From NCBI GenBank assembly GCA_903838355.1, contig CAILYC010000040.1, positions 1 to 64,000 on the forward strand: 64,000 nt of DNA, read 5' to 3'. Below, piece after piece: positions 45,633 through 52,818 of this stretch (position 1 is the stretch's first letter; the number at the start of each line of letters is the position of its first letter). The stretch comes from an uncultured Burkholderiales bacterium. GTDB lineage: Bacteria > Pseudomonadota > Gammaproteobacteria > Burkholderiales > Burkholderiaceae_C. The notes under the pieces are model-generated. The model saw nothing but the letters and a program-made list of their open reading frames with translations, was not told the origin of the DNA and did no database searches. The position numbers were made by a program, and so were the translations under genes.

Positions 45633-46489
45633 GACTTGGCATCCATGCCGGGTGAGAGAAGTGCGGCCTGTCCATCAGGGTCTGCTGCAAAGGTAAAAAG
45701 TCCCAGTCTGAATCGATAAGGCGCATCACACCCTTCATCGTCCTTCACCATTTGGGTTGCGGCTTGCACTATTTGCTTGAGAGCCTGGGCCCAGAGCTCA
45801 CGCGCCATGGCGTTCAAACGCTCAATCGACTCGGCACTCAAGCCATCGGCAAACACACTTTGCTCCAAAAACTTGCTCCTCTCGGGGTTCAAGAGATTGT
45901 GGATACCGGCCGAGAGGTGATCGGCCACACTGACCGCCAGCATTTGACTCGCCTCTTTGTTTTGCGCGTCAGGGCTAAAACTCTCTTTTAGTAAGCGCAC
46001 TTGGGGCCCCAGATCTTTGGCCACACCCAAGCGGCACATCTCCATGAGGACCGACCTCGGGTGAAAATCTTTCGACACCGATTGCGCCAACTGCTCAAAA
46101 GAAGGCTCTGCACCTGAATAAGCAATCGTGTCCTCAAGGCCCAGGCTCAACCACCGGGTGACCACTTGACTCGCCGCGCTGGGCTTGCCCCAGTGCTCGC
46201 GCTGCTGTTGTAACTGCAAGGCATCCATGTTCAATTCTTCGCGGTAGGTTCTGACCTCTTTGCGGTGCAGCCCAGAGAGCAAACTGACCGCCGAGTCGGA
46301 CGTTTTGCGCTCCAAGCGCTCGAGCTCCATCATGGCCATTTTCCAAAACAAAGGTTTCAAGGCCGTTGCAAACTCGGTGTAGCCAATCCCAGTACGGCTC
46401 ATCCACAACACCAAAGGCTGAACAACGGCCAGCATCTCGTCCAAAGAGGATGAGTTCGCGGGCTCGTTTGGGGCTTCAAAATTCGTCAT
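45629..46489 (-). CDS. DUF6502 family protein, probable DNA-binding regulator
   Basis: This cytoplasmic protein has no signal or membrane segment. The N-terminal region contains MSRTGIGYTEFATALKPLFW, then SDSAVSLLSGLHRKEVRTYR, which reads like a helix-turn-helix with its recognition helix at LSGLHRKEV. The middle and C-terminal parts are helical. The family has no settled function that I know. ATG 46489 is chosen over the track start (46597) because a TACAAT box and a palindrome lie directly upstream, and the longer frame would read through them. It is the first gene of an operon with DUF5666 and the peroxidase. Autoregulation is inferred. Confidence 0.7.
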   Translation of the reverse strand: MTNFEAPNEPANSSSLDEMLAVVQPLVLWMSRTGIGYTEFATALKPLFWKMAMMELERLERKTSDSAVSLLSGLHRKEVRTYREELNMDALQLQQQREHWGKPSAASQVVTRWLSLGLEDTIAYSGAEPSFEQLAQSVSKDFHPRSVLMEMCRLGVAKDLGPQVRLLKESFSPDAQNKEASQMLAVSVADHLSAGIHNLLNPERSKFLEQSVFADGLSAESIERLNAMARELWAQALKQIVQAATQMVKDDEGCDAPYRFRLGLFTFAADPDGQAALLSPGMDAKS

Positions 46490-46495
46490 GATTTT

Positions 46496-46501
46496 ATTGT
46501 A
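46496..46501 (-). promoter_or_regulatory. Candidate -10 box of the DUF6502 gene, implying a leaderless transcript
   Basis: TACAAT on the minus strand matches the -10 consensus at five of six positions and ends only 6 bp before the ATG. No Shine-Dalgarno sequence fits in the gap (AAAATC). Transcription would start at or next to the start codon. The -35 region is poor (TTTTAA). Confidence 0.4.
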
Positions 46502-46517
46502 TGGGAAATTTACCCAT
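46501..46517. promoter_or_regulatory. Operator-like palindrome 1, at the DUF6502 promoter
   Basis: ATGGG-AAATTTA-CCCAT has perfect 5-bp arms. It lies 11 bp upstream of the DUF6502 ATG and falls between the candidate -35 and -10 boxes of that promoter. It shares the core TGGGA-N5-WCCCA with two other sites in the same gap. Confidence 0.6.
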
Positions 46518-46655
46518 TTAAAAAGTATTTTCGTTTTTGAAATAAAGCACGCCATTTGAAGCGCGTCAAGCTCAGAAAATCGTTCAATAGACCACAAAAT
46601 TGCGAAATAAGAATTCTTTAGAACTCAATTTTTCTAAAATAACCCTGGTTATAGG

Positions 46656-46670
46656 TGGGAATTTTTCCCA
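46656..46670. promoter_or_regulatory. Operator-like palindrome 2
   Basis: TGGGA-ATTTT-TCCCA has perfect 5-bp arms with a 5-bp AT spacer. It is centred 27 bp upstream of palindrome 3, a little over two and a half helical turns away. Confidence 0.6.
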
Positions 46671-46674
46671 TTTA

Positions 46675-46703
46675 TTTTAATATGGGATATTTTCCCATAT
46701 AGT
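46675..46703 (+). promoter_or_regulatory. Candidate promoter of the tandem-unit protein gene
   Basis: TATAGT (46698-46703) fits the -10 consensus at five of six positions. The -35 region 17 bp upstream (TTTTAA, 46675-46680) is weak, which is common for regulated promoters. The leader to the ATG would be about 105 bp. Confidence 0.35.
46680..46700. promoter_or_regulatory. Operator-like palindrome 3, at the promoter of the tandem-unit protein
   Basis: ATATGGGA-TATTT-TCCCATAT has perfect 8-bp arms, the best of the three sites. Its right arm overlaps a TATAGT -10 box. A further half-site TATGGGTG follows at 46703. A protein bound here would block RNA polymerase. Confidence 0.65.
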
Positions 46704-46815
46704 ATGGGTGTCACTTTTGAAAGTTCTGTTGCCACTTTCACGGGGGTTTAAGCCGGCAGCAGAACTTCCAAGTGACGATCAACGGTCAAACAACAGTCCA
46801 TTTGGAGAAAAAACC

Positions 46816-48378
46816 ATGAGCAATGATTTGAGCACCAGCGCCGGCGGCGTCCTTCCCATCACACTCGACACCACCCACACCTTCATCACCATTTTTGGCT
46901 CGAGTGCGGCCCAATCCATCACCGTCAATGGCCACACTTGGGTGGCCGACCCCACCACCCACCTCTACCAAACCACCACCGATTTGGCGGCCGAGTGGCA
47001 GACCTGCTATCTGGCCATGCAAAACGGACAAGGTGCTAGCCTCAACGATATCCAGCGCCTGGAAGGCAACGCCCAAGCCGTCTTTGACAACACGGCCCTC
47101 AGCAAACTGAGCACGAGCCAGTTGAGCACCGATCGGCAAGACACTCAACGCGAATTGGATGCCATCTTTGCGAGCATGGTCGGCTCGAATGTGAGCTTGA
47201 ATGCGCCCATGACCAAAACACAGTACTTGAGCGTGGAGAACTCGCTTCAATCCAATGACAGCTTGTCAGAGTTGGCCATGCAAGGACACGGTTTGGACGG
47301 CACAGGGCTCGCGCGCTACGCCGGCTACTCCAAAGATTTCCAAAACAATGGCGACAAGACCATCCTTTTTATCGGAGGCGGACTCAACAACAACACCAAC
47401 GCCGTTGCCAACTTTTTCGATGACAACATTCTTTCCAACATGCCGTTTGCCGTGGTTGAGCACAACGGCACGGCCACCCAACTCAATGAAAATGCCAATG
47501 CTGAGAACACCTTGACACAGGCGGTGAGCGCATTGGACGACAGCATGTTTTACCGAACCTATTCTGCCAGCGACTTTGCGAGCACGGCATCCTCCACCCA
47601 CGTCAATTTCATCTCTCCCGCCTTGACCTTTCTGAACGCCCAAACCACCACCGCGCCCAAGGGCTCCATCGTCACGCTTGAGGGCTATGTGGTTTCAGGC
47701 ACCATCACCACCAACACCCACACCTGGCAGGCCAATGCCTCGGGGACTTTTGAAACCAGCGCAGACTTGGCAACCGAATGGAGCAATGCCTATCAAGACT
47801 TGATCAACAACGGCGGGACAAGCTTAACGCCTGAGTTGCGCTTGGAAGCCAATGCCCAATCGGTGCTGCTCAACACAGGACTGGCCAAAGCCAGCGCCAC
47901 CCTACAAACAGCATACCGGGTGGATTTGCAACGTCAATTTGATGCGCAATTTGCCGCGATGACACTGGCCAGCGTTGACCCCAATGCGCCCTTAACGCTC
48001 CAGACTTACTTGAGCATTGAACACACTTTGCAAAGCAACCCGCAACTCGAAGAACTGGCCATCCAAGGTCACGGCCTCAATGACACAACTTTCACACAAT
48101 ACAAAGGCTACACCGATCAAATTCAAAATCGGATCGACAACAAAACCTTGTATGTAGGTCCGGGGCTGGATCACAACGAGGCGGCCATTCCAAATTTGGT
48201 CGACGATGTCATCCTCTCTCACATGCCCTTCGCGGTGGTGGTCAAAAATGGACAACTCAAACAACTCAACCAAAATGGCAACATCGAGTCTTTGGCCACC
48301 GACGCGGTCACCGCTTTGAATGCGACGATGCACACCACGGCTTTGCAGCCACAAGACTTCTCACTCACCAAGGCTTGA
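46816..48378 (+). CDS. Unrecognised 520-residue protein built of two tandem copies
   Basis: I do not recognise this protein. Residues about 30-260 and 285-515 are two diverged copies of one unit. Matching pieces are DLAAEWQTCYLAMQN with DLATEWSNAYQDLIN, RLEGNAQAVFDNTAL with RLEANAQSVLLNTGL, LAMQGHGL with LAIQGHGL, and ILSNMPFAVVEHNG with ILSHMPFAVVVKNG. There is no signal peptide, membrane segment or cysteine-rich motif, and it is rich in Asn, Thr and Ala. Secretion by a signal-independent route is possible but not shown. ATG 46816 has GGAG eight bases upstream; the track start (46708) lies inside the operator region. It diverges from the DUF6502 operon. Confidence 0.7.
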   Translation: MSNDLSTSAGGVLPITLDTTHTFITIFGSSAAQSITVNGHTWVADPTTHLYQTTTDLAAEWQTCYLAMQNGQGASLNDIQRLEGNAQAVFDNTALSKLSTSQLSTDRQDTQRELDAIFASMVGSNVSLNAPMTKTQYLSVENSLQSNDSLSELAMQGHGLDGTGLARYAGYSKDFQNNGDKTILFIGGGLNNNTNAVANFFDDNILSNMPFAVVEHNGTATQLNENANAENTLTQAVSALDDSMFYRTYSASDFASTASSTHVNFISPALTFLNAQTTTAPKGSIVTLEGYVVSGTITTNTHTWQANASGTFETSADLATEWSNAYQDLINNGGTSLTPELRLEANAQSVLLNTGLAKASATLQTAYRVDLQRQFDAQFAAMTLASVDPNAPLTLQTYLSIEHTLQSNPQLEELAIQGHGLNDTTFTQYKGYTDQIQNRIDNKTLYVGPGLDHNEAAIPNLVDDVILSHMPFAVVVKNGQLKQLNQNGNIESLATDAVTALNATMHTTALQPQDFSLTKA

Positions 48379-48444
48379 TGCCCAAGCCCCAAACAGAGGT
48401 TCACTGCACCATGCAAAATGCAGCTGACATGAATTCTGCTTTGG

Positions 48445-48548
48445 GGCTGCGAGGCTGCGAGGCTGCGAGGCTGCGAGGATGCGAGGATGCGAGGATGCGA
48501 GGATGTGTGGATGTGTGGATGTGTGGATGTGTGGATGCGTGGATGCGT
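48445..48548. repeat. 8-bp tandem array, 13 units
   Basis: Thirteen head-to-tail octamers fall into ordered blocks: four GGCTGCGA, three GGATGCGA, four GGATGTGT and two GGATGCGT. Neighbouring blocks differ by one or two bases, as expected from local duplication. It lies between the convergent ends of the tandem-unit gene and rpiA. Frames crossing it (for example the 72-residue plus-strand ORF) are by-products of the repeat. Confidence 0.95.
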
Positions 48549-48589
48549 GGACTTATGGAAGCGCAGCAACAACTCCGTGCAAAAACGCT

Positions 48590-49279
48590 CTAGAAATAAA
48601 AGGTCTTCACCCCATGCGCCGTGCCCAAGAGGCAGACGTTGGCCTTTTGGTGCGCAAACACACCGACCGTTACCACCCCAGGCCACTGGCTCACCAAGGA
48701 CTCAAAGGCCAAGGGATCTTGGATCTGCAAACCCCTCACATCCAATAGATGCTGCGCATTGTCCGTCACCCAAGGCTTGCCCTCTTTCATCCGAAGGCTG
48801 GCTTTTACCCCCGAACCCAGTGACTCAAAACATTGGATCAACCTGGCAGCGGCCATAGGGATCACTTCAACCGGCAAAGGAAAGGCCCCCAAGGTCTGTA
48901 CCCATTTGGATTCATCGGCAATGCAAATGAACTGTTTCGATTGGGCCGCGACAATCTTCTCTCGGGTGAGCGCAGCACCTCCTCCTTTGATCATGTAGCC
49001 GTGCGACTCGATCTCATCGGCACCGTCCACATACACATCAAGCTCGGCCACCTCATGGCTGGCAAACACAGGAATGCCCAACTGCTTGAGTCGAGCACTC
49101 GACGCTTCTGAGCTCGACACGGTGCCCGCAACCTTGAGGCCGGACGCGGCCAGGGCATCGATGAAAAAATTCACAGTCGAACCCGTGCCCACCCCAAGCC
49201 AGGCACCGGGGCCAATCAGGGACAATGCCGCTTGCGCGACCTGCGCTTTGAGCGAGTCTTGAGGTGACATGGAGTTCAC
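48590..49279 (-). CDS. rpiA: Ribose-5-phosphate isomerase A
   Basis: RpiA interconverts ribose 5-phosphate and ribulose 5-phosphate in the pentose phosphate pathway. The phosphate-binding loop is LGVGTGSTVNFFIDAL, and the active-site stretch is VDGADEIESHGYMIKGGGAA with the catalytic acidic residues and Lys. The start is taken as GTG 49279 (VNSMSPQDS): GGGAG lies eight bases upstream, whereas the ATG at 49270 has no ribosome site and the track start (49306) would precede it. The product is 229 residues. Confidence 0.93.
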   Translation of the reverse strand: MNSMSPQDSLKAQVAQAALSLIGPGAWLGVGTGSTVNFFIDALAASGLKVAGTVSSSEASSARLKQLGIPVFASHEVAELDVYVDGADEIESHGYMIKGGGAALTREKIVAAQSKQFICIADESKWVQTLGAFPLPVEVIPMAAARLIQCFESLGSGVKASLRMKEGKPWVTDNAQHLLDVRGLQIQDPLAFESLVSQWPGVVTVGVFAHQKANVCLLGTAHGVKTFYF

Positions 49280-49395
49280 GTGATATTCTCCCGATCTCTG
49301 AAACAATAGAAGTCATCCTGCGCAATGTGTGCGTTTGAGAAGGATTGACCCCTCACCCACCATTTTGTGCTCTTAAAAAAAAGAAGTTTACCCCC

Positions 49396-50490
49396 ATGCC
49401 GGTGCCCTACTCCCTCATCAAACCACTATTTTTTGCCTTGGATCCTGAAGTGGTCCACGACCTCACCGTGTCTTTTCTTGAAAAGACCCAAGGCTCGCTT
49501 TGGGCTCACCTGTACCGTCAACCTCGCTTGGACGACCCGGTGCGATTGTGCGGGCTGAGTTTTCCCAACCGGGTGGGACTGGCGGCGGGTTTGGATAAAA
49601 ATGCCCGCTGCATCGACGCGTGGTCCAGCATGGGACTGGGCTTTGTGGAGGTGGGGACCGTCACCCCTCGCCCCCAAGGGGGCAACCCCAAACCCAGAAT
49701 CTTCAGGCTCCCCCAAGAGGAGGCCCTCATCAATCGATTGGGCTTTAACAACGAGGGCTGTGAGAGTTTTGTGAACCACATTGGCCAAAGCCTTCATTTG
49801 CGCAAGCCCTCAAGCTCTCCAGTTCTCCTCGGGCTCAATATTGGCAAAAACGCCACCACCCCCATCGAGGACGCTCCCAAGGATTACTTGCTCGCCTTGG
49901 AAGCGGTTTACCCCTTTGCCGACTATGTGACGATCAACATCTCAAGCCCCAACACCAAAAACTTGAGAACCCTGCAGTCCGATGAGGCCTTGTTCGCCTT
50001 GCTTTGCGTGCTCGATCAAAAGCGCCAGGAATTGGCTGAACAAACCGGCCGTCGAGTCCCCATGATGGTCAAAATCGCACCCGACATGAGCGAAGACGAA
50101 TTGAGACTTTTTGCCTCGACCTTGGCGCGCCTGTGCCCCATCGATGAAAGCGCCAAACAAGGTCTTTGGGGTGTCATCGCCACCAACACCACTCTGCACA
50201 AAGATTCTGTTGCTCACCGGCCCCATGGCGATGAAGCGGGAGGACTCTCGGGCGCCCCCCTCAAAGCGCGCAGCAACGACACGGTGCGCGAGTTGCGCCG
50301 CCTCTTGGGACCCCACTTCCCCCTGATCGGCGTCGGGGGCATCATGACCGCAAAAGACGCGGTCGAGAAAATTAACGCCGGCGCCGACTGCGTGCAACTC
50401 TACAGCGGCTTGATTTACCACGGCCCAGCGTTGATCAAGTCGGTGGCGCAAGCGCTCCAAACACACTCGGCATCACGACAGCAGGCATAA
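49396..50490 (+). CDS. pyrD: Dihydroorotate dehydrogenase (quinone), class 2
   Basis: This membrane-associated flavoenzyme oxidises dihydroorotate to orotate with ubiquinone in pyrimidine synthesis. Class 2 features are the N-terminal membrane-binding helices (YSLIKPLFFALDPEVVHDL) and the FMN-binding LAAGLDKNARCIDAWSSMG. The catalytic Ser lies in TINISSPNTKNLR, and the late segments are IGVGGIMTAKDAVEKI and LYSGLIYHGPAL. ATG 49396 (MPVPYSLIK) gives 364 residues, and the longer track frame (49345) adds an unlikely leader. The gene diverges from rpiA. Confidence 0.95.
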   Translation: MPVPYSLIKPLFFALDPEVVHDLTVSFLEKTQGSLWAHLYRQPRLDDPVRLCGLSFPNRVGLAAGLDKNARCIDAWSSMGLGFVEVGTVTPRPQGGNPKPRIFRLPQEEALINRLGFNNEGCESFVNHIGQSLHLRKPSSSPVLLGLNIGKNATTPIEDAPKDYLLALEAVYPFADYVTINISSPNTKNLRTLQSDEALFALLCVLDQKRQELAEQTGRRVPMMVKIAPDMSEDELRLFASTLARLCPIDESAKQGLWGVIATNTTLHKDSVAHRPHGDEAGGLSGAPLKARSNDTVRELRRLLGPHFPLIGVGGIMTAKDAVEKINAGADCVQLYSGLIYHGPALIKSVAQALQTHSASRQQA

Positions 50491-50558
50491 AAAAAGAGCA
50501 AGAGTTAGACTCCTGCCCTCGTTTGTTGAACTCGCCGCCATCCAAGCGCCAGTGACTC

Positions 50559-50602
50559 TTAAGGGATGAGCCCTGACCCCTTAAGGGATGAGCCCTGACC
50601 CC
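50559..50602. repeat. 22-bp direct repeat, two perfect units
   Basis: TTAAGGGATGAGCCCTGACCCC occurs twice in tandem and is followed by a third partial copy (TTAAG). Each unit contains AGGG-N5-CCCT, so it can also fold into a small hairpin. It lies between the convergent pyrD and phasin genes and may belong to a REP-like family or act in termination. Confidence 0.75.
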
Positions 50603-50629
50603 TTAAGATCAAGTGTCCCCTCAGGCTGA

Positions 50630-51175
50630 TCAGCGTTTTTTGCTGGCGGTTTTGGAGGCATTCATGGCTTGTTGGGCCATGGTTTTGACATTGCTTTGGG
50701 CCATGTCAGAGGCTTGCTTGACAGCTTTTTGCACCGACTCAAGGGCCGTATTTCCAGCAGACACGGCGGTTTTGAAAGCGGTCACCGCCGACTCAGAACC
50801 CGCAGGTGCATTCTTGGCCATGTTGTCAAACATGTCTTGGAATAATTTTTGACCTTTGGCCATCTCGGCCTCAATCACATGAGAGACTTCGCTGCCCGTG
50901 GCGCTGGCAATGTCATACAAGTGGCGGTTATAGGTCGCGGCCTTCTCCGCCAAAGGCTGAAACATGCTCGACTGCAAAGCCAACAATTCTTGAGCGTCTT
51001 TCACGCTCATGGCTGCGTGGGTGCCATCTTTGGTGTCGCTCATGGCCGACTTGGCCGCAGCCAAATTGAGCTCAATGAGTTGCTCAACACCCGCAAAGGC
51101 TTTGGTGGTCAAACCCACCAAGGTCTCCAAATTGGATTTGTTGGCGGCCATGATCTGTTCAGGGGTAAGGGTCAT
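50630..51175 (-). CDS. Phasin family protein (polyhydroxyalkanoate granule-associated)
   Basis: Phasins coat intracellular polyhydroxyalkanoate granules. This 181-residue, mostly helical protein has the family N-terminus TPEQIMAANKSNLETLVGL followed by TKAFAGVEQLIELNLAAAKSA. It ends in a Lys/Ala-rich tail (MNASKTASKKR). ATG 51175 (MTLTPEQ) has GGAG upstream; the track start at 51223 is rejected. No polymerase or depolymerase genes are nearby, so it stands alone, as phasin genes often do. Confidence 0.88.
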   Translation of the reverse strand: MTLTPEQIMAANKSNLETLVGLTTKAFAGVEQLIELNLAAAKSAMSDTKDGTHAAMSVKDAQELLALQSSMFQPLAEKAATYNRHLYDIASATGSEVSHVIEAEMAKGQKLFQDMFDNMAKNAPAGSESAVTAFKTAVSAGNTALESVQKAVKQASDMAQSNVKTMAQQAMNASKTASKKR

Positions 51176-51283
51176 GAGAGTCTCCGAGTTTTCAAAATTC
51201 AAAGGATAATAAGATTCTTGCAATCAAAATTGATTCATCGCAATATGAAGGAAGTATAGGTCTGATCTTTTGGGAATCAAGCC

Positions 51284-51310
51284 CTAAAGAACGCTCCATG
51301 CGTTCTTTAG
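51284..51310. promoter_or_regulatory. Perfect 11-bp inverted repeat upstream of the phasin gene
   Basis: CTAAAGAACGC and GCGTTCTTTAG are separated by 5 bp (TCCAT). The site is 109 bp upstream of the phasin ATG and 138 bp upstream of the divergent MFS gene. No T-tract follows, so an operator is more likely than a terminator. It does not contain the TGC-rich pattern I associate with PhaR sites. Confidence 0.45.
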
Positions 51311-51447
51311 AGAGCATTTACTAAAAACAGATCCTTCTGGCGGGAGATCGATTTTTTATCTTTTTTGCCGCCTCTTGTCCCCTTTTACTCCTGTACTCCT
51401 TTACTCTTGAACCCTTCCCCCCCCCTGCCTCCCATTGCACCGTCTCC

Positions 51448-52671
51448 ATGTCTGAACCCTTGATCTCTGTGATTGAGCCCTCCACCCAGCGAGCCATCTT
51501 TCACTTGTCGTTTGCCAGCTTTGCCAGCATGACGATTCAGCGCCTTTGTGACCCCATGCTGCCCCAACTCGCCCAAGACTTTCAAGTCGAGCGCGTGCAA
51601 GCCGCCCATGTGATCTCTTTTTTCGCCGTGACCTATGGCCTCATGCAGGTGTTTTTTGGACCCTTGGGCGACCGCTTTGGCAAATACCGTGTCGTTGCAA
51701 TGGCCACCATCGGCTGCAGCCTAGGCTGCTTGGGCAGCGCCTTGGCTTGGAATTTGTCTTTTTTGGTCTTTTGTCGCGTCATGACGGCCACCTGTGCTGC
51801 CGCCATCATCCCTTTGGGTTTGGCCTGGGTGGGAGACTCGGTTCATTACCAGATCCGGCAAGAAACCTTGGCCAAAGTGGGCTTGGGCTCGACCATGGGG
51901 ATCGTCGCTGGTCAACTGGTGGGGGGGCTTCTCACGGACACACTGGGTTGGCGCTTTGCCTTTGGCGCTGTGAGTGCAGTCTTTTTTGTGGTGGGCTGGG
52001 TGCTCTGGACCAACCCCAAGGCCCGAATTGAGAATCAAGGTCTCACCCGCAAGGAACAGGGAGAAGTCTCCCTGTCCTTTATTGACAATGCCAAGGCCGT
52101 GCTCTCCAAATCCAGGGCCAGGCGTTTGATGTGCTTCATCTTTCTGGAGGGCTGCTTTGCTTTTGGGGTGCTTGCCATCTCGGCCACCCATTTGCACGAC
52201 GCCCAAGGCTTGCGCGTCTCGGTGGCGGGCATCATCGTGGCGCTCTTTGGTCTGGGTGGGGTGATTTACATGGCGGTTGCCAAATGGCTCATTTACCGCT
52301 TGGGCGAGACCCAACTCATCCGCTGGGGGGCACTCGCCTTTGGCCTGGCCTATGGCGCCATTGGCTTTGCCAGCAGCATGGTGGTGGACGCACTCACCTT
52401 CACGGCTGCAGGCTTTGGGTTTTTCATGTTTCACAACACCATGCAAGCCTTGTCCACGCAACTCGACCCCAATCGCAGGGGAACTTGCATGGCGCTTTTT
52501 GCCTGCATATTGTTTGCCGGTCAATCGCTTGGGGTGGTGGCTTGCACCTTGCTCATCCCTTACTGGGGATCGGGCATGGTTTTGCTCTTGTGCGGCGCCA
52601 TGCTTGCCCTCATCGGCGTGGCCTTGCCCATCTTCGTGGAAGTGGACCGCCAAAACAATGAAGAGGTCTGA
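51448..52671 (+). CDS. Major facilitator superfamily transporter
   Basis: This inner-membrane transporter has about twelve hydrophobic segments in 407 residues. The MFS motif A is GPLGDRFGKYRVVAMATIG after helix 2, and the motif C-like helix 5 is GIVAGQLVGGLLTDTLGWRF. Drug/proton antiporters and small-molecule exporters share this layout; no substrate can be assigned. It stands alone between the phasin gene and the exonuclease gene. Confidence 0.85.
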   Translation: MSEPLISVIEPSTQRAIFHLSFASFASMTIQRLCDPMLPQLAQDFQVERVQAAHVISFFAVTYGLMQVFFGPLGDRFGKYRVVAMATIGCSLGCLGSALAWNLSFLVFCRVMTATCAAAIIPLGLAWVGDSVHYQIRQETLAKVGLGSTMGIVAGQLVGGLLTDTLGWRFAFGAVSAVFFVVGWVLWTNPKARIENQGLTRKEQGEVSLSFIDNAKAVLSKSRARRLMCFIFLEGCFAFGVLAISATHLHDAQGLRVSVAGIIVALFGLGGVIYMAVAKWLIYRLGETQLIRWGALAFGLAYGAIGFASSMVVDALTFTAAGFGFFMFHNTMQALSTQLDPNRRGTCMALFACILFAGQSLGVVACTLLIPYWGSGMVLLLCGAMLALIGVALPIFVEVDRQNNEEV

Positions 52672-52818
52672 GTCAGTGACGCTCAAAAAGACAGTTTTTT
52701 AAACGGCCGTGTGCGGTGTTTGAGCTTGTACACTAGGGCGTGCCGGCATCACCATCATCACCATCGGTGTTGGCCAAAGCGCCCTGCTCAAGCCGTTAGT
52801 GCACGCTTCATTATTTCA

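Noticed and set aside
48445-48548. CRISPR array
   Set aside because: The units are contiguous octamers with no spacers and no cas genes are present.
48375-48858. Plus-strand ORFs rich in CGCVDVWM-like repeats across the octamer array
   Set aside because: They are translations of the 8-bp array in different frames and run into the antisense strand of rpiA.
52711-52818. Start of the exonuclease with a six-His run
   Set aside because: The His run comes from a CATCAC repeat in the untranslated region. The segment has no ribosome site and no conservation expected for DnaQ-like proteins.
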